Shown here: positions 45,027-51,061 of the stretch, one piece after another | Layout: each line of letters starts with the position of its first letter | Numbering within the stretch: position 1 is the first letter of the stretch | Virus record (IMG/VR): IMGVR_UViG_3300037847_003323 | Span: 21,522 to 85,521 of that record | Direction: 5' to 3' (one strand) | Source of the DNA: a virus | Length of the DNA: 64,000 bases | Translations under genes and position numbers: made by a program | Notes under the pieces: model-generated | Seen by the model: only the letters and a program-made list of their open reading frames with translations | Databases searched by the model: none | What the model was told of the DNA's origin: nothing

Positions 45027-45633
45027 AGTATTTCCACTATTTTCCACTCCAGTTCTTGCCACAAGGATTGAGGTGGATAGAGATATTGTTAGAGATGTGC
45101 ATTACACTCCTTATGCGAATGACAATGCAGGATATGGTTCTGCCAACAAGAAAATTTTATTGGAAGATAAATTTTCTACACTTAAGGCACAGATAGAAGG
45201 TTATATTGATTACTATCTTTATGAAGCATTGGCACTTGCTCAAGGAACTGCAGTCCATGCTTCCTCTTGGATTAATCTGCATCGAAAGGGTGATTATGCT
45301 GTAAAGCACATGCATCCAAACTCTTTCGTCAGTGGTGTGCTATACTTGAACTTGCCTGAGAATGGTGGAGGTAAAATCTATCTTCATTCTCCACAAGAGG
45401 TGTCAACGTTCAAAACATGCACTCTAGATCCGATGATTAAGGACTACAACATCCTGAACTCAAAGACTTGGAACTTCCATCCTGAAGAAGGACTTTTGTT
45501 ACTCTTTCCATCACATCTCTCCCATAGCACCGATACTAATGTAGAATTGGAAAACAGATACAGTCTGGCATTTAATTATTTTATGAAGGGTGCTCTGGGC
45601 GATGATGCAACCACTAGTTACCTTGAACTATGA
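45016..45633 (+). CDS. 2OG-Fe(II) oxygenase-like protein 3 (HxH type)
   Basis: A 205-residue protein. The signature AVKHMHPNSFVSGVLYLNLP followed by GLLLLFPSHLSHSTDTN and RYSLAFNYF matches the putative 2OG-Fe(II) oxygenase group PF13759/TIGR02466 as I remember it. The N-terminus (EVFPLFSTPVLATRI) is also typical of that group. It starts inside the end of the previous oxygenase gene, giving adjacent enzymes of two subtypes. Confidence 0.83.
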   Translation: MDAEVFPLFSTPVLATRIEVDRDIVRDVHYTPYANDNAGYGSANKKILLEDKFSTLKAQIEGYIDYYLYEALALAQGTAVHASSWINLHRKGDYAVKHMHPNSFVSGVLYLNLPENGGGKIYLHSPQEVSTFKTCTLDPMIKDYNILNSKTWNFHPEEGLLLLFPSHLSHSTDTNVELENRYSLAFNYFMKGALGDDATTSYLEL

Positions 45634-45740
45634 AAAAGAAGGATTATCAATATCCACTCTATGCTCCTTGGACTGCTGTTGAAGCAGGAAAGAAAAAATT
45701 TCGTGAGTGGTTGAAAAAACAATCTGAAGAGAAATCCTAA
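45630..45740 (+). CDS. 36-residue basic peptide
   Basis: ATG 45630 overlaps the oxygenase stop (ATGA) and the TAA ends one base before the next ATG. The product MKKKDYQYPLYAPWTAVEAG is followed by a Lys-rich helix. It exactly fills the gap between two genes, which supports it, but the length is too short for certainty. Confidence 0.55.
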   Translation: MKKKDYQYPLYAPWTAVEAGKKKFREWLKKQSEEKS

Positions 45741-45741
45741 C

Positions 45742-46206
45742 ATGAAAGAATTTGATTATGAACTTGACTACAAGTCACTTGATTTCACAGATGCAGAGAC
45801 TCGCAAACTTTATCGTATTGGAAGGGGAGAGCAAGGAGTGCTACTGGTACGCCCTTACACTGACGATATATGCGCTCATTGGAGATTTGTAGATGAAGCT
45901 GCTGCTCGCAAGTCTTCTGCTAAGATATACGAAATGTTCCTTGGATTTAAAACCAAAGGCGACTTCATTGGTATGGACATGGCGCGGAAATTCCTGGAGA
46001 TGGGTTTTACGAGAGCCCGTCGCTATGCTAATCATTCCAGTGGAAGGAAGTATTATCAAGGCACTCGTAAAGTCAAACCCCAAGAGAAAGATTGGAGAAC
46101 CAATACCAAAGCCAAAGCTGCTGCTATCTTTAAGGAAGTTAGAGATAAAGCTGCATACGATTCTGAATACAAAGAAATGAGAAAAGAATGGAGAGCAGCA
46201 GAATGA
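45742..46206 (+). CDS. DUF4385-type protein
   Basis: A 154-residue protein. FDYELDYKSLDF, LYRIGRGEQGVLLVRPYTDD and FIGMDMARKFLEMGFTRARR match the DUF4385 family, which occurs in cyanophages and bacteria and has no known activity. The C-terminal 35 residues are Lys/Arg-rich. It overlaps speD by four bases. Confidence 0.78.
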   Translation: MKEFDYELDYKSLDFTDAETRKLYRIGRGEQGVLLVRPYTDDICAHWRFVDEAAARKSSAKIYEMFLGFKTKGDFIGMDMARKFLEMGFTRARRYANHSSGRKYYQGTRKVKPQEKDWRTNTKAKAAAIFKEVRDKAAYDSEYKEMRKEWRAAE

Positions 46207-46538
46207 AGCACATTCTTTTTACTCTCAAGGGTTGTCCATTTGAACCACTTGATGATGAAAGCAATATCAAGTTGCTTCTCTATAATGCTACAAAAGAAGC
46301 GAAGTCAACTTTACTAAATCTAGCAACACATAAGTTTGAACCTCAGGGTGTGACTGGTGTTGCTATGCTTGCTGAGAGTCATATTAGTATTCACACATGG
46401 CCTGAGAAAGGTATGGCAGTCTGTGATGTCTTTACATGTGGGGATTCCGCAGAACCAGAAAATGCTGTAGAATATATGAAAGAGAAATTGAAGGCAACTG
46501 AGATTGTCTCTAATGAATTTGTTCGTCCTTTGGAATGA
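46203..46538 (+). CDS. speD: S-adenosylmethionine decarboxylase SpeD
   Basis: A 111-residue protein of the short bacterial class. LAESHISIHTWPEKGMAVCD holds the Glu-Ser self-cleavage site, which generates the pyruvoyl group, plus the catalytic His and Cys. VFTCGDSAEPENAVEY follows as in the family. It would make decarboxylated AdoMet for spermidine synthesis, possibly to supply polyamines for packaged DNA. I chose ATG 46203, which overlaps the previous stop; an in-frame ATG at 46188 is less likely. Confidence 0.9.
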   Translation: MKHILFTLKGCPFEPLDDESNIKLLLYNATKEAKSTLLNLATHKFEPQGVTGVAMLAESHISIHTWPEKGMAVCDVFTCGDSAEPENAVEYMKEKLKATEIVSNEFVRPLE

Positions 46539-47485
46539 TTATGCGTGACAACTTTCTTTGGGTAGAGAAGTATCGCCCGAAAACTATTGAAGAATGTATT
46601 TTACCAACAAATATTAAGAAGACTTTTCAAGACTTCCTAGATAAAGGAGAGGTTCCGAATCTACTCCTTGCAGGTCCTGCTGGGTGTGGTAAGACAACCG
46701 TAGCAAAGGCACTGTGCAACGAACTGGGAGTAGATGTTTATGTCATCAATGGATCCGATGAAGGGAGATTTCTCGATACTGTCCGAAACACTGCGAAAAA
46801 CTTCGCTTCGACCGTCTCACTTCAAGCAACTGGTAAACACAAAGTCATCATCATTGATGAAGCAGATAACACAACCAACGACGTACAACTCCTCCTTAGG
46901 GCGTTTACTGAGGAGTTTAGTGGTAATTGCAGGTTCATCTTCACATGTAACTTCAAAAATAAAATCATCGAGCCCCTCCACTCCAGGTGCGCCTGTATTG
47001 ATTTTTCCACCGATTCCAAAAGCAAACCCCAACTCGCAGCAAAGTTCTTCCAAAGAATCCAAGAAATCTTGGATACAGAGGGTGTTGAATATGATAACAA
47101 GGTCCTGGTAGAACTCATCAATAAACACTTCCCTGACTGGCGACGTGTTTTGAATGAGTGTCAACGCTACTCTGCTGGTGGTAAGATTGACACTGGCATC
47201 CTTGCAACTTTTAGTGATGTATCTGTAAATGAACTTATTAAAAACCTTAAGGAGAAGAACTTCCCTGAAGTTCGGAAGTGGATTGTTAATAATCTGGACA
47301 ATGATTATAATCTACTTCTCCGTCGCATTTATGACGCTCTTTACACGTCCCTGGTTTCTGGTTCTATTCCTGCTGCTGTCCTTGTTCTCGCTAAGTATCA
47401 GTATCAGGGAGCGTTCGTAGCAGATCAGGAGATAAATATGCTAGCATGTTTAACCGAAATCATGGTGGAGTGCGAATTCAAATGA
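46535..47485 (+). CDS. 44: Clamp loader large subunit gp44
   Basis: A 316-residue AAA+ ATPase (T4 gp44: 319). NFLWVEKYRPKTIEECILP is the standard clamp-loader opening. Walker A is AGPAGCGKTT (about residues 46-55), Walker B VIIIDEADN (about 103-111), and SRCACIDF contains the SRC arginine-finger motif. With gp62 it opens the gp45 ring. Its start overlaps the speD stop. Confidence 0.95.
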   Translation: MIMRDNFLWVEKYRPKTIEECILPTNIKKTFQDFLDKGEVPNLLLAGPAGCGKTTVAKALCNELGVDVYVINGSDEGRFLDTVRNTAKNFASTVSLQATGKHKVIIIDEADNTTNDVQLLLRAFTEEFSGNCRFIFTCNFKNKIIEPLHSRCACIDFSTDSKSKPQLAAKFFQRIQEILDTEGVEYDNKVLVELINKHFPDWRRVLNECQRYSAGGKIDTGILATFSDVSVNELIKNLKEKNFPEVRKWIVNNLDNDYNLLLRRIYDALYTSLVSGSIPAAVLVLAKYQYQGAFVADQEINMLACLTEIMVECEFK

Positions 47486-47682
47486 AAACAAAACTAAGAG
47501 CGCAAGTTAAATCTAAGTTCTATTATGTGTTCTGGGGCACTGCTACCGTAGCAGTTGTCCTGGGACAACTTTATGTTGGGACTGGATATCGTATTCTGCA
47601 TCAGGGTATGCAGGAACTACTTAATAAAGTTGATGGAGTCCTACTTCATGCAGAACGTGATAACGAACCTAGATTTTATTGA
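47482..47682 (+). CDS. Small single-pass membrane protein
   Basis: A 66-residue protein starting at ATG 47482, overlapping the gp44 stop. A basic N-terminus (MKTKLRAQVKSK) leads into one hydrophobic span (FYYVFWGTATVAVVLGQLYV), then a polar amphipathic tail. It is coupled to gp44 and to the methylase gene that follows. The role is unknown. Confidence 0.7.
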   Translation: MKTKLRAQVKSKFYYVFWGTATVAVVLGQLYVGTGYRILHQGMQELLNKVDGVLLHAERDNEPRFY

Positions 47683-48518
47683 TGAAAGCACTGAAAACTC
47701 CTCTTCGTTATCCTGGTGGCAAGTCCCGTGCTTGTTCTAAAATAGAGCAGTACCTTCCTGATTTGCGAGACTACAAAGAATACCGTGAACCATTTCTTGG
47801 TGGTGGTAGTGTAGCGATTCATATTACCAAAAAATATCCACACCTGGATATTTGGGTGAATGATTTCTATGAACCTTTGTATAATTTTTGGAGAGTTCTT
47901 CAGGAAGACGGTTATACTCTTTACAAGAAACTGCAAGAACTGAAGTCTCGCTACCCAGACAGAGGTTCTGCTAAAGGATTATTTTTAGAAGCAAAGGAGA
48001 TTATTAATGACAGAGAAAAAACTAACCTTGAAAGAGGGATTGCTTTTTATGTTGTTAATAAGTGCTCTTTCAGCGGTCTTACTGAGTCTTCCTCCTTCTC
48101 CGCACAAGCATCAGATTCAAACTTCTCAATGCGGGGAATCGAAAAACTTCAAGGATACTCTCAAATAATCCGAAATTGGAAAATTACTAATCTTAGTTAT
48201 GAAAAACTCCTTACTGATGACAAATCCGTATTCACATACCTCGATCCGCCCTATGACATTAGAAGCAACCTTTATGGACGGAAGGGGAGTATGCATAACG
48301 GATTCAGTCACGATGGTTTCGCTGCCGATTGTGATAGGTTTATTGCTCCTCAACTCATATCTTATAATTCGTCTAACATTATCAAAGAAAGATTCCAAGA
48401 CTACCAAATAGGTGAGTTTGATTTAACGTATACGATGCGCTCTGTTGGTGAGTACATGAGAGAACAGAAAGATAGAAAGGAACTCTTATTGTTTAATTAT
48501 GAATTGCAAAGTAATTGA
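47682..48518 (+). CDS. DNA adenine methyltransferase (Dam / D12 class)
   Basis: A 278-residue protein. Motif X/I segments are TPLRYPGGKSR near the N-terminus and REPFLGGGSVAI. The catalytic motif IV is TYLDPPYD. SFSGLTESSSFS and LLFNYEL fit the D12 class, which makes N6-methyladenine. The target site is unknown; GATC would be the usual guess. ATG 47682 overlaps the preceding stop, and the next oxygenase gene starts inside its last 20 bases. Confidence 0.9.
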   Translation: MKALKTPLRYPGGKSRACSKIEQYLPDLRDYKEYREPFLGGGSVAIHITKKYPHLDIWVNDFYEPLYNFWRVLQEDGYTLYKKLQELKSRYPDRGSAKGLFLEAKEIINDREKTNLERGIAFYVVNKCSFSGLTESSSFSAQASDSNFSMRGIEKLQGYSQIIRNWKITNLSYEKLLTDDKSVFTYLDPPYDIRSNLYGRKGSMHNGFSHDGFAADCDRFIAPQLISYNSSNIIKERFQDYQIGEFDLTYTMRSVGEYMREQKDRKELLLFNYELQSN

Positions 48519-49035
48519 TAATTATCTAGAGGAAGACATCTTTCAAAGTGTAGAGACTTACATTAAAGATATTATTCAATGGGAAGTTGCGTACAAGTTG
48601 AATGATGCTGCTGACAAAGAGGAGCAGTTTCAGTTCTTTCGTAGAATTATTGAACAGGATGAGATTCGATATCCAGAAGATATGTTCATTGTTGAGAAAG
48701 TTCTTAAACCATTATTCCATGGAGATGCTGAAGTTTGCGTGAGAAGGGCAAGAGTCAACATGTTCGTTAGAACAAGTTCTTTTCCTGTTGAAATGGGATA
48801 TCATGAGGACTGGGACACGCCTGGGGTTTATAGTTTGCTTCTTTATAATGAAGACAGCGATGGTGCAACACAATTCAAAGATGGAGAAAAGATTTTAAGT
48901 AAAAGAAACAGAGCAATATTATTTGATGGGACTATTCCTCATCAAACGGTACAACAAACTTCATGCCTTTTCAGGTATAATATCAACATTAACTTTTCGA
49001 TAGATGGAACTCAAAGATTGGTTGAATTCGATTAA
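48499..49035 (+). CDS. 2OG-Fe(II) oxygenase 4 (HxD type)
   Basis: A 178-residue protein. VEMGYHEDWDTPGVYSLLLY supplies HxD, and AILFDGTIPHQTVQQ the distal His, with FRYNININF supplying the Arg region. NEDSDGATQFKDGEKIL is a typical jelly-roll turn. It overlaps the adenine methylase gene by 20 bases, a strong sign of co-expression. The gp62 gene overlaps its 3' end. Confidence 0.8.
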   Translation: MNCKVIDNYLEEDIFQSVETYIKDIIQWEVAYKLNDAADKEEQFQFFRRIIEQDEIRYPEDMFIVEKVLKPLFHGDAEVCVRRARVNMFVRTSSFPVEMGYHEDWDTPGVYSLLLYNEDSDGATQFKDGEKILSKRNRAILFDGTIPHQTVQQTSCLFRYNININFSIDGTQRLVEFD

Positions 49036-49372
49036 CTTCACGAAGGAAGATTTAAGTGAGAACATTAGCTCTTACCCTCCATATATCATTAATCGTTGTT
49101 TGTCTGGGCACCTTGATTGCATCATGTTCGCCAATGAAATGAATAAGCATCACTTCCTAGATAAGGATATGCAATATTCTTTTTATCTAAATAGTCTGAG
49201 GAAAAAGAAGAGATTCAGTCCCTGGCTCCGAAAGGAAAAAGTCACAGACTTGGAAAGCATCAAACAATACTATGGATATAGTAATGAAAAAGCATCTCAA
49301 GCTCTAAAAATCCTGACACAAGAACAGATTAACTTTATTAAACAACGACTTGATATTGGAGGCGCTAAATGA
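49004..49372 (+). CDS. 62: Clamp loader small subunit gp62
   Basis: A 122-residue protein, much shorter than T4 gp62 (187). LSGHLDCIMFANEMNKHHFL, DKDMQYSFYLNSLRKKKRFS and YYGYSNEKASQAL are the conserved cyanophage gp62 stretches as I know them. It pairs with gp44 to load the clamp. In T4, genes 44 and 62 are adjacent; here a membrane protein, a methylase and an oxygenase have come between them. Confidence 0.85.
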   Translation: MELKDWLNSINFTKEDLSENISSYPPYIINRCLSGHLDCIMFANEMNKHHFLDKDMQYSFYLNSLRKKKRFSPWLRKEKVTDLESIKQYYGYSNEKASQALKILTQEQINFIKQRLDIGGAK

Positions 49373-49806
49373 CTAATACTGTAGAACCTACGGTACAGTG
49401 GTCTCAGGAACAGATGGTAGAAGTGATTCTGAATGAACCTGATGATTTTTTAAAAGTACGCGAGACTTTAACTCGCATTGGTGTAGCATCCCGCAAAGAG
49501 AAGAAACTCTATCAGTCTTGCCACATTTTGCATAAGCAAGGTAAGTATTATATTGTACACTTCAAAGAATTGTTTGCTCTGGATGGTAAACATGCTAATC
49601 TCACCGTAAATGATGTACAGCGTCGTAATCGTATTACAAGACTTCTTACAGACTGGGGATTGATTAGTGTTGTGAATGAAAATTCTGTACTTGACATTGC
49701 TCCTCTGAATCAAATCAAAGTGCTGGCATATAAAGACAAGTCTGATTGGGTGTTGGAACAGAAGTATAACATCGGCAAGAAAGGTAAACAGCAAGAAGAG
49801 TCCTAA
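49369..49806 (+). CDS. regA: Translational repressor RegA
   Basis: A 145-residue protein (T4 RegA: 122). NEPDDFLKVRETLTRIG, KKLYQSCHILHKQGKYYIVH and RLLTDWGLISVV align directly with T4 RegA. It represses early mRNAs by binding their start regions. It has an extra N-terminal stretch of about 15 residues and a Lys/Gln-rich tail. A terminator follows. Confidence 0.93.
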   Translation: MTNTVEPTVQWSQEQMVEVILNEPDDFLKVRETLTRIGVASRKEKKLYQSCHILHKQGKYYIVHFKELFALDGKHANLTVNDVQRRNRITRLLTDWGLISVVNENSVLDIAPLNQIKVLAYKDKSDWVLEQKYNIGKKGKQQEES

Positions 49807-49855
49807 ATAGTAACGTGCCATTCGTGCGGCACTCTACAATGTCGGAAACCCCCAT

Positions 49856-49889
49856 AAAGAGGTTCGGTTGTTACCGTTCCTCTTTTTTT
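49856..49889 (+). terminator. Intrinsic terminator after regA
   Basis: AAAGAGG pairs with CCTCTTT, continued by CGGT/ACCG after a two-base mismatch, followed by TTTTTTT. A smaller GTGCC/GGCAC hairpin lies upstream at 49815-49832. Confidence 0.85.
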
Positions 49890-49899
49890 GTGTTTCTGT

Positions 49900-49907
49900 T
49901 ATAAATA
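49900..49907 (+). promoter_or_regulatory. Late promoter TATAAATA upstream of the heat-shock gene
   Basis: Exact consensus right after the regA terminator, 58 bases before the ATG at 49965. The small heat-shock protein is therefore probably a late product. Confidence 0.75.
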
Positions 49908-49964
49908 TACTTGAACGCCGAAAGGGTTCACACAACACAATCTCGCTTTAAAAGGAGAAGTAAA

Positions 49965-50399
49965 ATGGGAGAACTTACACGCTACCGCGTGGCAGATATG
50001 GCTGCGCTCATGGAAAAGCTAAATAAGAATAGTATTGGCATGGATACATACTTCGATCGTCTCACGAGTCAGCACGAGACAACAAGTAATTATCCACCGT
50101 ACAATCTAATTCAAGTTAGCAACACAGAATCCAGGCTTGAGTTAGCACTCGCAGGATTTAAGAAAAAGCAAGTAAATGTCTACACACAAGACGGTAAACT
50201 CTTTGTCGAGGGACAAAGGGAAGATGAGGAATCAGGAAATGATTACCTCCATAGAGGAATGGCTCAACGATCTTTCACAAGAGCATGGACCCTCAGCGAT
50301 GAAACGGAAGTTAGATCAGTTACTTTTGAGGATGGGTTACTAGTGGTTACTCTGGGTAGGATTGTTCCTACTCATCACCAGCGTAAAGACTGGTTCTAA
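49965..50399 (+). CDS. Small heat-shock protein (Hsp20)
   Basis: A 144-residue alpha-crystallin-type chaperone. NYPPYNLIQVSNTESRLELA, LAGFKKKQVNVYTQDGKLFV and HRGMAQRSFTRAWTLSDETE followed by FEDGLLVVTL form the alpha-crystallin domain. The start is ATG 49965, preceded by AAAGGAG; a TTG-started longer frame at 49911 is not needed. Similar genes are common in cyanomyoviruses. It is transcribed alone, between two terminators, from a late promoter. Confidence 0.9.
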   Translation: MGELTRYRVADMAALMEKLNKNSIGMDTYFDRLTSQHETTSNYPPYNLIQVSNTESRLELALAGFKKKQVNVYTQDGKLFVEGQREDEESGNDYLHRGMAQRSFTRAWTLSDETEVRSVTFEDGLLVVTLGRIVPTHHQRKDWF

Positions 50400-50422
50400 A
50401 TATAATTGAATATCGTCGCCGC

Positions 50423-50464
50423 AGAGGGGACACTGGCAAAATCCAGTGGACTCCCCTCTTTTTT
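50423..50464 (+). terminator. Intrinsic terminator after the heat-shock gene
   Basis: AGAGGGGA / TCCCCTCT outer stem, inner CACTGG / CCAGTG stem with a small bulge and CAAAAT-type loop, followed by TTTTTT. Confidence 0.92.
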
Positions 50465-50467
50465 CAT

Positions 50468-50475
50468 GCTATAAT
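50468..50475 (+). promoter_or_regulatory. Extended -10 promoter before the Sm-like gene pair
   Basis: TATAAT at 50470-50475 preceded by TGC (extended -10 form), directly after a terminator. No good -35 is seen. An AGGAGGT ribosome site follows before the ATG at 50497. Confidence 0.6.
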
Positions 50476-50496
50476 ACCAGGAGGTAAATACTGACT

Positions 50497-50856
50497 ATGA
50501 CAATCAAATTGATGCTGCTCAAGTCTGGTGAGGACATCATCGCTGATGTTACCGAGATGGCAGTAGGTGAACAACCTGACAAGAAAGTGGTTGGATATCT
50601 TCTCACTCAACCTTGTATAATTAAGATTAAGGACTCTCAAGTTCTTGCTGAAGAGGGACAAAATTCTTTCAGGGTATCTCTGTTTCCATGGATGCCTCTC
50701 TCAGCGGATAAAACGATTCCTGTGCCAGCAGATTGGGTTGTGACAATTGTGGAACCCAAAGATAAACTCAAAGACATGTACATCGAGGATGTGGTAGACT
50801 ATGGACAAGACAATCAAAGCGATTCTGCTGACGACGGGGCAGATTCTGGTGAGTGA
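50497..50856 (+). CDS. Sm-like small beta protein B
   Basis: A 119-residue protein. The N-terminal strands (IKLMLLKSGEDIIADVTEMA, VVGYLLTQPCIIKIKDS) and FRVSLFPWMPLSADKTIPVP have the Sm-like order seen in proteins A and C of this window. The C-terminus is acidic. A perfect ribosome site (AGGAGGT) precedes the ATG. It overlaps the next Sm-like gene by 56 bases in another frame. Probable role: ring-forming RNA binding; not proven. Confidence 0.68.
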   Translation: MTIKLMLLKSGEDIIADVTEMAVGEQPDKKVVGYLLTQPCIIKIKDSQVLAEEGQNSFRVSLFPWMPLSADKTIPVPADWVVTIVEPKDKLKDMYIEDVVDYGQDNQSDSADDGADSGE

Positions 50857-51061
50857 GATTGATGAGGTTGGAGCAGATATCGGGCAACCCGATTGCAAAC
50901 TGACTAACCCATACATCTTGAATGTGGAAGATATGACTATGCAACCTTGGTTGCTTGGTGTCGCCCGTGACGATTTGTTTATGATTAGTTCTGATAAAAT
51001 CTTAACGCTTTCAGAACCAATGCCTACCCTACTTGAAAAATACGAATCACTTAATAAGTAA
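50801..51061 (+). CDS. Sm-like small beta protein C
   Basis: An 86-residue protein. IKAILLTTGQILVSEIDEVG, CKLTNPYILNVEDMTMQPWL and ARDDLFMISSDKILTLSEPM align with the pattern of protein A near uvsW (TGEELFCKV, NPIIIQEV, EPWL, EDMFIIN, VLTMSE). It starts inside the previous gene and ends on the gp43 ATG (TAATG), so it is coupled to the polymerase. Confidence 0.7.
   Translation: MDKTIKAILLTTGQILVSEIDEVGADIGQPDCKLTNPYILNVEDMTMQPWLLGVARDDLFMISSDKILTLSEPMPTLLEKYESLNK

Noticed and set aside
49803-49809. CTAAATA after the regA and heat-shock stops (also 50395-50401) as late promoters
   Set aside because: Each is followed within about 30-60 bases by a strong terminator and no gene lies between, so they are probably chance matches built on a TAA stop.
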